The translations under genes and the position numbers were made by a program. A stretch of 64,000 nt of DNA from assembly GCA_032358165.1 (NCBI GenBank), contig JAALGY010000031.1, positions 1,364,001 to 1,428,000 on the forward strand, written 5' to 3'. The DNA is from Diplosphaera chodatii. Its lineage: Eukaryota; Chlorophyta; Trebouxiophyceae; Prasiolales; Stichococcaceae. Positions 11,074-22,660 of the stretch are shown here, piece after piece; the first letter of the stretch is position 1, and each line of letters starts with the position of its first letter. The notes beneath the pieces are model-generated. The model did not search any database, was not told the DNA's origin, and was given only the letters and a program-made list of their open reading frames with translations.

Positions 11074-12793
11074 TCACGCATAAGCTGATGTGAACAGCTG
11101 CCGCCATGCAGCTGTATCTTGACCTGGACCATCCCCTTCCATGCTCACGAGAGAGAACTTCCTGCCTTCAACGTCTTCTGCTGACAGCAGCTGCACCATG
11201 GCCTCTGCACGACGAACAGCAGCGGGTCTGTGTCTTGTATGCTGGCAGAAATGGCAGATGTAGGTGGGACATATTTCCTTTTGGCGAAACTGGGCTCCTG
11301 GCATTGATGGGTGATATGCATGCGAGATGACATTGAAACCCAACTCCCCACCTGCTACTGCAATGCGGGATGCCTCGCCATTCTGGTCCTCGGCGGCAGA
11401 CAGCCGCACATCCTGGCGGCTGCCGGCGGTTGCCTGCAGCAGCGTGTTGAGATCGTAGGAGGTGTAGGGCCCGTCCGTCAGCCGCCCCGGCCGCAGCAGC
11501 ACAAATGGCAGCCCCGAAGCCTCCAGCAGCTGCTCAGCCTGCCGCTTGTACTTCAGCACACCTAGGTGAAACATGACACACTCTTATCCGGGGCTGATCC
11601 ATGCAATGTGTAATCACAAGACATCAGGGGTGCCAGTGAAGAAGGATCCCAGAGTGATCTCGGGTTGGTCGTGGTCCCATGCAGCATGCCCTGACGGAGC
11701 ATATGGTTGCGCCGCAGCCGCGCCGCACCGAACAGGTTGAGTATGAGGTAGGGGAAGCTGCCCTGGCGCTCCACGCCGGCCGAGGAGGTGAAGACCACGC
11801 GCTTCAGGCCCCCCTGGGGCAGCGCGCCCAGCAGGTTGCGGAAGGACACCAGGTCCGTCTCCTCGGGGTTGCCGCCCTTCCACCTGGGGGGCGCACCCGG
11901 TCGGCTGGCACGCGTGTCGTGCATGTGTGCCGCTGCAGGCAAGCCCGGGCGTCCAAGCTTTGGCGCGTCGCAGTGGCATGCAGCTCCAAGCGCAGAGCTC
12001 AGCAAACAAGTCCGAAGGTGCGTGGACCATACAGTGCAAGACGGATGCAGTTACGGCGGTGCAGCACCTGGCGGATGGGAATGCTGTGGTGCCGAGGGCC
12101 CAGCAGATGGCGTCCACGCCCTGCAGCTTGCCCTGTAACCCGCCAGCCTCCCGCAAGTCTGCTGTCACCACCTGCACCGGAGCAAGGCGTTGTGACTGTG
12201 CACTGCAATGTGCCCTGCGACGGTGCTGCTCGCCACACGGCAGTGGGGCTTCAGGCAGCACATGCAGCTAGTGGACTGCGGCTAGCGCCGCTGCGAACTG
12301 GTGCATGCGGTGTGTCACCTCGAGGTTGGGCTGCTGACCAAGTACTTCGGCTGCCTTCTGCGCACTCCTGGCCAGCGCCTTCACCTTGTACCCTCGCTGC
12401 AGATGGACGACGTGCTGTAAGAGTAGAGGCGATCCGCTACTGGGCGCAGCTGCACGTGTACGTGCGGTGTCGCACCTCCAGCAGCTTGGCTGTGACCAGT
12501 TGCCCAACACCGCCGGTCGCGCCAGCAACCAGCACTGTATCGCCTTCAGTCTGCAGTCTGAAAACTTCCTGGGTTGAGGACTCCGATGCGGGCTATGTAC
12601 GATGAGGATCCTGCTCCGATTGGTTGGGTCACAACATGCGACGGTGGTGCGTGCTGCACCGCACCGTCACAGCGCATGATACCAATGATGGCCGTGTGCG
12701 GAGCTGCGCAGCGAAGGTGTGTCGCGGTCGGCATCCTACAGCTGACCGAACTGGCACGAACGGTCGGAAGCTGGCTCTGTGTTGCATACGCAT
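11074..12793 (-). CDS. Atypical short-chain dehydrogenase, plastid type (NAD(P)-binding)
   Basis: This is a Rossmann-fold NAD(P)-binding protein of the atypical SDR group. Substrate is unknown. It resembles, from memory, plant plastid proteins of the At4g31530 type. Exons are 12793-12683, 12568-12476, 12396-12319, 12171-12068, 11883-11729, 11561-11352 and 11204-11074, in frame to 293 residues. Residues 1-37 are an Arg/Ser-rich plastid-like leader. The cofactor loop is GATGGVGQ, followed by RGYKVKALAR, WALGTTAFPSARW and RVVFTSSAGV. The strongest family block is LRPGRLTDGPYTSYDLNTLL. The start is uncertain: an in-frame ATG at 12892 would lengthen the leader, and one at 12787 would shorten it. 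The leader-to-core splice is supported by phase but less by conservation. Confidence 0.87.
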
Positions 12794-13391
12794 GCTTGGG
12801 CACAGATCCATGTCTGTGGGGCGGGCTGGGGCGGGCGGGCGGGCGGGCAGGGTGCGCTCACAGGTGCAACAGGACCCTGGTCTCAAGGCCAACTGCTGAT
12901 GCTGTGCAACAGGGCTGAGCCAGCACCTATGAACGTGCAGCGTTAGCTACTTGCACAGTGGTGTCACATCCCAGCTGTGTAGGGGGCGCTCTGGCATGGG
13001 ACCATGGCATGTGGCGAGTGGTGAACAGGTGAAGACACTTTTGCAGTACGTGGCTGCCAGCTGGCTGGCACCTCTACATGCATACACACTAAACGCTTTT
13101 CGTGCCTGTTCCCTCGCAGCGCATGCACAACAACATACTGGCGGTCTCTGCATCGATCTGCGGCCGCGATCCGCATGTTTGTGAACAAGTTGCCACCGTG
13201 TTGTCAGTTCAAATGGTCACATCACCCGTTGATGCACGTCAGGATTCAATCAGCAATCTGTCGGTTCATGTGATGCCACAAGTCCAAAGTCCTATGTGAA
13301 TTCCATGATCTCCTCAGCCACAACACAGCTTGACAGTGATGACATGCAGCTTGGGGTATGACAGCGCGGCCGCAGCCTAAGCGGGGGTGTG
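12794..13391. promoter_or_regulatory. Divergent upstream region of SDR and O-fucosyltransferase-like genes
   Basis: About 600 bp separate two genes transcribed in opposite directions, so both promoters are expected here. A run of G-tracts at 12818-12852 lies just upstream of the chosen SDR start codon. If the upstream ATG at 12892 is used instead, that tract is coding. No other exon is evident. Confidence 0.4.
12818..12852 (+). repeat. G-tract cluster, potential G-quadruplex
   Basis: Six or more GGG or GGGG runs separated by one- to three-base loops (GGGC units) occur within about 35 bp on the plus strand. This meets the usual pattern for an intramolecular G-quadruplex. The position, in the leader or promoter of the minus-strand SDR gene, makes a regulatory effect possible but unproven. 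Confidence 0.6.
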
Positions 13392-16257
13392 ATGGCAGCA
13401 GCAAGTAGATGGCCTGCCGGCATCCTGCAAATGCATCGTGTGGCAGCTTCGACACATCGGTCACCATTGGTGGTCGGAGTCTTGCTGGTGGTGATTGGTC
13501 TGGTCGCCATGGATGCAAGATTACCAGCGCCACTGGCTCAGCGCCTGCTGCCTGCCACCTTCATCGCCGGGAGCCGGCGACAGCTGCCTTGTGCAGGTTG
13601 GCAACATACCGCCCCAATGGTGTTCGTGCATGCTCTCCCTGCTACTCACCATGAGACGTTGCTCTGACAGCCCGACTGTTTGCAGGACGGACGCCGCGGA
13701 AAGGCGAGGGTTTGCCGCCGCGCCTGTTGCGGCATCCACACACACGGCCTGGCTACTTTGTGCGCAAGGTCGGCGGACTGATGCCCCGCCCAACGAGCAG
13801 AGCGTGCAAAGCCCAGGGCAAAGGCACGACCAATCGTGGCAGCTGCGTCAACACCACTGTCAGCAGCAGCAGCAGCTCCAATCAGCGCGGGCAGAAGCCG
13901 CATCAGCGGACAGCACAGCGCGCAAGCTATAACAGCAACAAGCCGCCGCACCCACACTTGTACATATCTTACATCGCCGATGGCGGCATGGCCAACCAAG
14001 CAATCTCGCACTGGAATGCAATGGCAGCCGCCATTGCCTTGCAAGCCAAAGGCATCGTGAGTCACGCTGCGACGACTGCCTCAATACGTGCTTTTAGGTT
14101 ACTGAGCCTGCTATAGGAGGTACTGACCTTTGTTGCTGGCATCCTGCTAGATCCTCCCGCCGGCAAGGGTCCGCAAGAATTGGACTGCAGCACTGGAGAC
14201 GGAGTGGGTTGCGGCGCCTGTGGATGGCGTCTGGGATGTTGCATCATTACACAAATATGCAGCAGGTGCGCTCCAATGTTTGAGCGGCTGCGGCTCCGGA
14301 GGTCATCGCAGGCGTAATGGCAGAGATGTCGTTCCCCCGCGCGTGCCACCGTCCCGTGTTGCTTGATGCGGTGCAGGCAAGGGCATCGAGGTGGTGATCT
14401 CGCCGTGCTCGGTAGTGCACTACGAGTTAAAAGAGCGATACGCCCTGCAGGACGGCAACTTCTTCGGCCTCAAGCAGTCCGAGGTAAGTACGCAGACATA
14501 TGGCTTCATCTGCAACAAGTCATCATGTGTGTGGAACCACGTCCCTGACGAGTGTGGTGTGTGCAGGTGGTTGAGCTGCCCGGGTTCGCACTGAGACTGT
14601 ACACACCCAGGCAGCTTGTCGCAAGAGTGAAGAAGGAGCTTCCACGGCGCATGGTGCGTTGCTGACCCTTAGGCACGTCTTGCGTTGCGGGGGGCCACAA
14701 TGACGGAATGGTGGTTTTGAGCTTGAGCATCTGCTGACGTAATGTGGGAATGCCCCAATAGAAACATGCTAGCCTGGGGCAGGCAGCAGCCAACTTGACA
14801 AAAGTTGGCGCCGGCAGCACCCAGTCTGCCCAGGGCCAGCCAATGCCGCCGCAGCGCTTGCTGCTGTCAATGAGGAGCGCCTTATTCATGCTCAGGACTC
14901 GTGAAACCCCGCTCATGACTGAGGTATGCAAGTGTGGGCAGTCGCATAGTACTCGGCTCGCCCTGTTCGCAGCCTGTATGCATCGTCGATGAATCTACGT
15001 ATCAAACCTGCGCTGATCGATCGGCGACCATGACATAGGTGGCAGCGAACCTGCGCTTCGCCCCGCAGCTGCACGCCATTGCGCAACGTATCACAGGTGA
15101 ACGATGCAGCCTGTGAATGGGCCTGTCTTGCGCAAGCTTACCATGATCAGGTCATCCAGATTCAGCCCAACAATGCAGACGACATTCGGCGCCAGACTGG
15201 GTCGCGCGTGTTCAATGGCGTGCACCTGAGGGTGGAGGAAGATGCCAGAGGGTGTGGCACTGTGTGAAGTGTTTGCAATTGCAATGGTTGCTTCTGACAA
15301 TATTGTAACCATGTCCTCGGCGTGCCGCTTCTGTAATTGGTGCATGTCGCCGGCCAGGTGGTACGAGAAGGACAACCGGGGCGGTCTCAGGAATGCTTGG
15401 AACCTCTACCTCAATGCCAGCAGAACGGCAGGGTTTGACGCATCCACGCCATTGGTGCGCGGCGTCCTATCATGACAGTGGCTGTTGCGGCGCTGTGCGG
15501 TCGGCTGTAGTCTGCAGTAATATGATGTACCCTCTGGGCGCAGTTTGTGGCATCTGGGATCATGGCTAATCAGACACCAGGTCAGCGCAAGCAGCTTGCC
15601 CGCTTCAATGGGACCGTCGCCTCGACCATCATTGATAAGACGCCTTACCTCAGTGCGTCTGCACCCATGGCACTTCTCGAGATGTGCTATATAGCATCTA
15701 TGAGAATGCATGGCACTTGTGCTTTCGCTTGACATCTAGTGAGCCTTGCAGCTGCAAAGGAGCTGGGCACGCTGCACATGACACAGCTCGCAGTCATCGA
15801 TTTCCTGGTCCTGGCCAATGCTCAGGTGCCGTGAACTGCATTGCATGCACCTACAGCTCCCTTGAGTGCAGCTGCTTGCAGCTCGCCAACTTCCAAATGA
15901 GGGCATTGCTGCTGCAGAGGCTGGTCACTTTTGACCCCAGCACGTTCAGCTCGTGTCTGGTGGAGCACCGGCTGCTGCAGATGGGTGTGCCCAGGGAGAC
16001 AGCCACATGTGTCCTCGGCCTGTGTGACACACTGCCCGATGCCAAGGTGCGAACCAAAGCCCATTTGGTGATCTGGTGCTCCTGCGGTTGTGGTCAGCAG
16101 CAGTCTCGGACAATGATGCGATGCAGACACTCGCACAGCGCATTCTGATGTCCACGCCATGCATGTGCTGCAGGACAGAGTGGTGGCCAACGGCCTCCTG
16201 TTTGACACGTTTGAGGAGGTGGCGGGAACAGGGTCAGCGGGCAACACAACGGCCTAA
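13392..16257 (+). CDS. O-fucosyltransferase-like protein (GT65/GT68-type fold), type II membrane
   Basis: This is a GDP-fucose O-fucosyltransferase-family protein, presumed Golgi or ER lumenal. Exons are 13392-13596, 13686-14056, 14151-14265, 14377-14483, 14567-14653, 15039-15096, 15179-15251, 15358-15454, 15544-15652, 15752-15825, 15918-16046 and 16174-16257, in frame to 502 residues. A signal anchor (SPLVVGVLLVVIGLVA) lies at residues 25-45, followed by a basic, serine-rich stem. The catalytic region begins at YISYIADGGMANQ, the usual sugar-nucleotide motif region. It continues with NGVHLRVEEDA, matching the HxRxE-type donor-binding motif, and ends near PSTFSSCLVEHR, matching the family's C-terminal S-T/S-F segment. 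The donor sugar and acceptor are not known for algal members. The last exon (DRVVANGLLF...) has no match I know. Confidence 0.8.
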
Positions 16258-17388
16258 CATGCAACAGGTCAACATGCAACCGACATGCACAACCCCGTGT
16301 CAAGTATCAAGTTACAAGGCCCTGCGATCGTGGGGCGCAACAGCTGGTTGAACCTGCACGACGTCGGATGTACATGCAGGCTCATCAGGCTCATGCCTAC
16401 GGAGCTTCAGGCTTAGAGGCAACCTGAAGACTCCGTCCACTGGTCGAGAAGTATCAAACAAGTATGTGAAGCGTCAAGTCAAGAAGTGGTTTATCACATG
16501 TTCAGCAGCATTCAACAATTCTCTACGTTTACCCCGTCGTTAGCACAGTGCCTGTGCTAGTCGCTCAGTTTCTGTCGTTGAACAACCATTGAATTGTGTA
16601 CTGTAGGGGCAAGCAGTCTGTCTAGGAAATTCTTGGACTAGTGGCACTAGGTCTTGGCAGGACTTGTAGTAGTGAAGGTGTCTGTCCAGTGCCAGCGCCA
16701 CGAGCTGGCACGGGGGCCCCATGTTCTGTGCAAACCCTACTACACCGGCCAGGTCGACCGCCTGCCTACCGAATACGCTCAGGTATTGCCTCCCTGGCGA
16801 GCGATCCATGGAATATGCAGCCCCGCAAGTCGCCGGTCGTTGTGCGCTCCATGTGCTCTAATCCCCCTCACGGCGCAGCCGTTTGGCCCTTTGTACTTGA
16901 CGCACGGTTGTGGCACCCCTGAGCAACACAAGCAAAGTTGTTCACAATGTCAGGTACCTGACGTCGTATTGCTTTCTTCGCGTCGGACAAAACATTTGCA
17001 TGTGGTGCATCTTACTGCCCTAGCGCGCACGTGTTCCTTTCGCCCCAGACCGACCCGAGGTGCAGGCACAACCTAATCTGGATCGCCGCCGTCCTGCGCC
17101 GCAGGCGTGGCCTGTCGCTGAGCGTGGAGGCATCTGCAGCTGCAAGCCACCGGGATCCGTCCTTGCGCAGAACCTTGTCGTCGAGGAGCCGGCACCGACT
17201 CTGGACCAGCCAGCACGGTGGGCGTCCCCCGACAGATCAGTGCTGCACAGGGGTAGCGAGCCTGCGTCCCAGCAGCGACACGGGCAGGCGCAGCCATGGC
17301 TGCCTGATCAGGCTGCCGTCAGCCTTGGCGGCGGCGGGGCACGCCCCGCGAAGCCAGTCCCGAAGCCAGCAACGCAGCCAGAGCGACC
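16258..17388. other. Spacer before the AP2-domain gene; possible unassigned exon near 16660-16790
   Basis: About 1.1 kb lie between two plus-strand genes. The first part should be 3' untranslated. A plus-strand stretch at about 16672-16782 reads as a plausible protein segment (CQRHELARGPHVLCKPYY) ending at a possible donor (CAG, then GTATTG). The same DNA also reads open on the minus strand. It could be an upstream exon of the AP2 gene or chance. The rest looks like promoter and leader. Confidence 0.35.
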
Positions 17389-20300
17389 ATGGCCGATGGA
17401 CCCAATGCGGCCGCCGCCGTGCTTGTTTCAGTGAAATCAGCTGAGGTCCCCCAGCAGCGGCGCAGCAGCCGGTGCCAGGCCAGGAGCCAGGCGGACGTGC
17501 GGGCGCTGCGATCCGGCGGCATGCAGCATGCATCGCCATCTGCAAACGCTACAGCGGGCGCGGCGGACACGGCTGGCGCGGCTGCTGGTGGGGCCTCGGC
17601 ACCCAGGCACAGGAGGCGGCGATCCGCGTCCAGCTCCAAGGTGCGCCCCTGCAGCCGGCCGCAGCACGACCGCTCACACCCGTGCAGTGTGCGATGCACC
17701 GGATCTGAGCACCATGCGTGCCGCCTTTGAAACAGCATACTGAGACGTTATTTATATACGGGTGCAGGATTGGGGCGACGGGTGCGACGCGGACGGCGAA
17801 GCCGATGAGGATTGCTGGCATCAGGTGAGGCTGGCGCTGCGGGCGCACACGCTGCAGACAGCACCTATCCTTTCGCAACACTGCTAAGTGCAGGAGCACA
17901 ACTTAAATGCAGGATACGCATGAAGCATGTTGTGCCGTGCAGGTCACCACCCCCAGCAGCAACGCGGCCACGCCCCGCAAGACACCAAAGGCGTCCAGCA
18001 AGGTGCGCACTGTGACATGTGCCACACGTGCATCCTGCCACGCAGCGAACGACAATGACCAAGGAGACTCAACCTTGGTTCAATTGGTTCCGCGTGCTCG
18101 GCGCCGTGCAGGCCGGCCGGCGGGCGCCCACCCGCCAGCGCACCTCCCGCTTCATGGGCGTCGGCGCCAGCAACCGCGCCGGCCAGTGGCAGGTGCCGAT
18201 GCCAACGCGTTGATAACCCACTTGCACTCACGACGTCGCGCTCTGCCGGTGCTGCCTGCCCTGCAGTCAAAGGGCTCTGCTGGACGCTGCTCTGGCAGCC
18301 AGGGGTGGTGCTTAAAGTTGGTCGACCGCAGGCAGCATGTGTGCTGCAGGCCCGCATCCTGGTCCATGGCAAGGTGACGCACCTGGGCTACTATGTAGCA
18401 GAGGAGGACGCGGCGCGCGCCTACGACCGGGTCAGCCTGGCGATGTACGGCAACGCGCCCACCAACTTCCCAGCCGGCCAGTACAGCGCGGCCGACATCG
18501 CGCAGCTGCAGTCGCTGGACCGCGCCTCGCTGCAGCAGGCGCTCGGCGTCAAGCCCATGCAGAAGTCCTCCAGGTCAGCAGCAGGCAATCGTGCGAGCAC
18601 AGATGTCTACCATGCTTGTCATGAGGCTGCAGACGGCGATGCAGGCGTGGCCTGCAGACATGCTGTGTTGAGGTATCCCGCGGTGCTCGCTGCAGGTTCA
18701 GGGGAGTGTCGCGGAAGAAGGGCCGCTGGGAGGCCAAGGTCATGGTCAGCCGCAAGTGGGCCTACCGCGAGCTGTTCAACAGCGAGGAGGCGGCAGGTGT
18801 GCGGCATTTGCTTGGACAGTGCAACACCTGAAGCAGCGTGGTGAAGGAGGTTCAGCCTGCTACAGGCTAGTGCGCAGTTGATTAAAAAGATCCTAGTGCT
18901 TGACGACAGCATACACTCTATTGCAGCACGCGCATACGACGCAGCCGTCTGGCAGCTGAAGCCATACGATGTGGCGAAGGCATATGTCAATTTCAAGGAC
19001 GAGTGCCCCGTCGCGCCCTCGCCCTCCCGGAAGTCGGCCAAGCTGGCGCAGGACAGCCCCGCCCGAGCCGCTTCCACCTCTGCAGTTCCAGGTATTCATT
19101 GGCACTCTTCACAGCGTCTGAAGCATGGCAGTCTGCCCACAGTTTGACAGGTCCCTCACCACCCAAGCCTGGCGCCTGAACGATATGGATTGTGGGCCTG
19201 GCTCGGCACGACCCGTGCTCGTCTGCCGTGCAGCGGCAGCACCCCAGTTCTTTCCAGCGCTGCCGCAGCTGCGCACGTCGCTGGTCAAGGGCCAGCGCAC
19301 AGGGCTCGCACGTGCTCAGACGGCCCCCAGCGCAGCGCAGCCCCTGGCGCGGGCGGGTTCCTCCGACCACGACCTGTCAGGTGCTGTCACACCTGGCAAT
19401 GCACACTGCTCTGCTTTGCATGTGCTTTCTGTAACCGCAGGAACCCGTGACAATGGGTGTCTGCTGCCGAGCCTTCTCGTGTCGGCATGTGTTCATCATG
19501 TCGCATGATGCCTCTGCAGGCGGCGCTGGAGGGGCGTCCGACGCCTCCCGCGCCTCATCTGCCACGCGTGTGTCCGCCTCCAACCCGGCCCTGCGCGTCG
19601 GCAGCAGGAGCATCAGCGCCGGCAGCCTGAAGTCCAGCTGCAGCGTGGTGCAGGGCGCGGCCCAGCTGACGGGCTCCAACCCGCCGTCTCCCGCGCAGCG
19701 GACCCCGGTCTGGCGGCAGGCGCCCCAGCCGGCCTCGCCGCCGCCGGCGCTGCCCGCTGTGGCACTCAGCATCGGCTGGCCGTCCACCTTGCCGCACGCC
19801 AACCTGGCCCCCGCCAACAGCCCCAGTGCCTGGCAAGCACACCTTCCGCAGCTGCCCCAGGTGACTGCATATCATCGTCAGACAACAGAGCTAATCACAG
19901 GATGCTCAATTCTGCTGTACTGTTGGCCTGATAATGCAGTTCTGATTTGTCATACAAGTGTATGTTGCTCAAACTTGTGTGCACATTCCTACTGTAGGTG
20001 CACAGTGTGAGCAGCATTGCGGCAGGCACACCGCTGAATGGCAACTGGTTGCGCATGCAGCCAGGCACTCCCATGTCAGTCGATGCGCCCCTGGAACAAT
20101 CAGCCCGCGCTGCAGACCAGCCTCCGCCACCATACGCTGCTGCAGCCGCCATGCATCGGGTGCGTGCTACGTCTGCATCTTGGCTGCTGGCTGCCTGGCA
20201 TGACGGGCTACATGCATCAGCGGCACTCCTGCTAAATTAATGGTCAAAACCCAGCTGAGCTGTGGCACATCCACTTGCAGGATGCCTTTTCTCGGGGAGG

Positions 20301-21947
20301 TGCGGCAGCGCCTTTGGACGCCGCCAGCATGCTAGGCCAGACCCAGGGTGAGGGCTATCCAGGGCTTGCGGTCTTCATGCTGTGTCGGGTGTCCATCGAG
20401 CGAGCCGCAGCGTGGCGACCTTTCAGGGTCGATTGCTGACCGTTTATGTGTGCATCCGCAGCCTGGAGCCAGGATCCTTTGCACCGGCTGAGCACGCCGC
20501 CGGTGCCGCAGCTGCCGCGCGCCCCGCTGCGCGTCGCCTCCCTGCCACTGCCGCTGCAGGTGCAGGCCGCGCACCGGCAGCTGACCTGCAGCCCACTTCA
20601 CCCGTGCTGTCGCAGCAGGCTTGCAAGTTGCTTGCCAGCTGCACCCAGGCCCTGCCCTTCCTGGCAACCACGCTGCGCCAGGAGCACCTGACTCAACACC
20701 AAAGCCGACTCGGTCGCATTGCAGGCGCCGGTTGGCATGCCGCACATCCCGGAGGGCGGCGGCGGCTTCGAGCCCATGGACGCCAGCCCGCTGCCCAGCA
20801 GCAACTTCGGCAGTGTGCCGGGCTCCCCGATCCAGCACGCATGCGCGCTGAGCGGGTCGCAGCAGCCACCGATGCTCATGCAGGCATGCCGCTCTGCGCT
20901 TGTCGCATCAACATGTTGATCAGTTTTCGCAGTGGACAAGCGCAGTCTTGCAGCGTCGCACTGCATCCTTGCAGCATCATACACAGGTCTCACCTGCTAC
21001 AGTGCCCCATGTCCCACCGACAGGTGCCTTCGCCCAGCCACCGGGCGGGCGCCTGCTCACCGTGGGCGCCCGACAGCGGCCCGTCCTCGCCTGTGTCACA
21101 CCACTACCTGCACCAGCCGCCGAGCCAGCCGCACCGCCCGCCGCCCCGCGCTGCCTACTTCCCCAGCGCGGTCATGCGCTCCGCCTCGATGGGCGCCCTC
21201 GCCAGCCAGCTGGGTGCGCGTGGTGCCGCCTCCCCTGCCATTCGGCCTTGAGTTGTGCACCTTCTCAAGGAGTCTTTCCCCGAAACCTCCAGGCGGCACG
21301 CGGGCCCAGCAGGGCTGCTGCCAGGGGTGCACTCGCGACGCGCTGGCCACGGTGTGCCGCTGGTGTGCAGGCCACAACTGGTCCACGTCAACGCCGCAGC
21401 CCGCCCTGCCCCGCTCCGCCTCCTTCGCCGTGAGCAGCCACATGGCGGCCGACGCGGCGGCGACGCACCTGCTCAGCAACCTGCAGGCGGGCCACACGTC
21501 ATCATACTGCCACCAGGGTACGCCCGCCTATCTTCTTGCACTCTGTCTCACCATAAGGCATCCTGTGCACCTGAGTATGTGCAAACACGAGGCAGTGCTG
21601 CCAACATCTCTACCAAAACGGATCAGTCGTGTGTGCGACCCTGCAAATCTGGGCAGCCGTTAACGTCACAGTCCACACTGCCACAGTCCAAATCATATGC
21701 ATGGGATGTGCATCGCAGTGTGTCAACAGTCCTTTGTGTTCACCGATATGCAGACATGCTGCCGGAGCTGCTGGCACAGCCGGCGTTCAAGCAGGAGCCG
21801 CACGAGTCTCCGCTGCGCATGACCGGCATGGGCTGCGTCCACATTGGCGGGGAGGAGCTGCTGTTTGGCGGCAACGGCGGCGCGCCCGCCGCCAATGGGA
21901 CCAATGGCAGCGGGGCCGCGGGCTTCGAGAATATGTTTGATGACTGA
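17389..21947 (+). CDS. Transcription factor with two AP2 DNA-binding domains
   Basis: This is a nuclear DNA-binding protein of the AP2 group (two AP2 domains joined by a linker). Exons are 17389-17640, 17768-17824, 17943-18002, 18112-18192, 18350-18573, 18696-18796, 18927-19091, 19234-19380, 19520-19860, 19998-20159, 20281-20347, 20462-20559, 20725 to about 20901, 21024-21213, 21371-21517 and 21754-21947, about 820 residues. Domain 1 (exons 4-5) has RFMGVGASN, GQWQARI, HLGYY, EEDAARAYDRVSLAMYG and NF. Domain 2 (exons 5-7) has RFRGVSRKKGRWEAKVMV and EEAARAYDAAVWQL. The remaining 500 residues are Ala/Pro/Ser-rich and likely disordered. The end of exon 13 is unresolved (candidates at 20814, 20883 with a GC donor, or 20901). 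Upstream exons are possible. Confidence 0.88.
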
Positions 21948-22660
21948 TACAGGGGGTTGGGGAGCAGCACTGTTGGTTTGAAGCTGGGAAGTCGGTGGTT
22001 GGGTGCACATTTGCCATGGCGTGATGGCAGCAGCAGCACCTCAAGTCACCTGCAGATGTGCCAGCGCAGCAATAGCATGACTTCTTTTCGAGGCCGAGGA
22101 AGATCGGAAGGGCATGAAGTATGCCTGAACGTGATAACTGCAGATCGTGTTGTAACAGCAAATACGGGGATTCGTGGGGGGCTTTTGAGTTTTGTACGTG
22201 GGCTGAACAACTTTCATCAGTTTTGGCATGCTCACTTGGCATGCACCAGCGGCAGCAACTGAGTTGCTCGGTGTTTGGCTCGTTTCAGGAGCACTTTGCG
22301 GCATGACACGTCAAGCGGTCGACTAGAGTCAGGTGTGGGGGGTCAGTGACCGTGCTATAGGCAGGCTACAGCAGCAGGCATTTGACGACTCTGACAGAAA
22401 TGCGCACAAGCGGCGGGGATGTTGGTTTTGCTGAGTACTTGCGAATGGCATCAGGACCATTAGAACGGCGTGATAACTGTCGTCGTGATATATTACGCAG
22501 CGACTTTGTGGCACAAGGCAGGAGGCAATGAGACACCAAGGCTGCTTGGTGCAGCGTGAACTGTGCACCGTCAAAATTGCAAACGTCAATGGCACTGCCT
22601 GACAGCCGAGCTCAGCCACATGCACCATGTCACACGCAGCGATCACCCCTTTCGCAACGA
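21948..22660. other. Tail-to-tail gap between AP2-domain and cyclophilin genes
   Basis: About 710 bp lie between two convergent stop codons and should contain both 3' untranslated regions. No coding exon or repeat was recognised. A TGTAA string, the common algal polyadenylation signal, lies near 22151 on the plus strand and could serve the AP2-domain gene. Confidence 0.4.
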
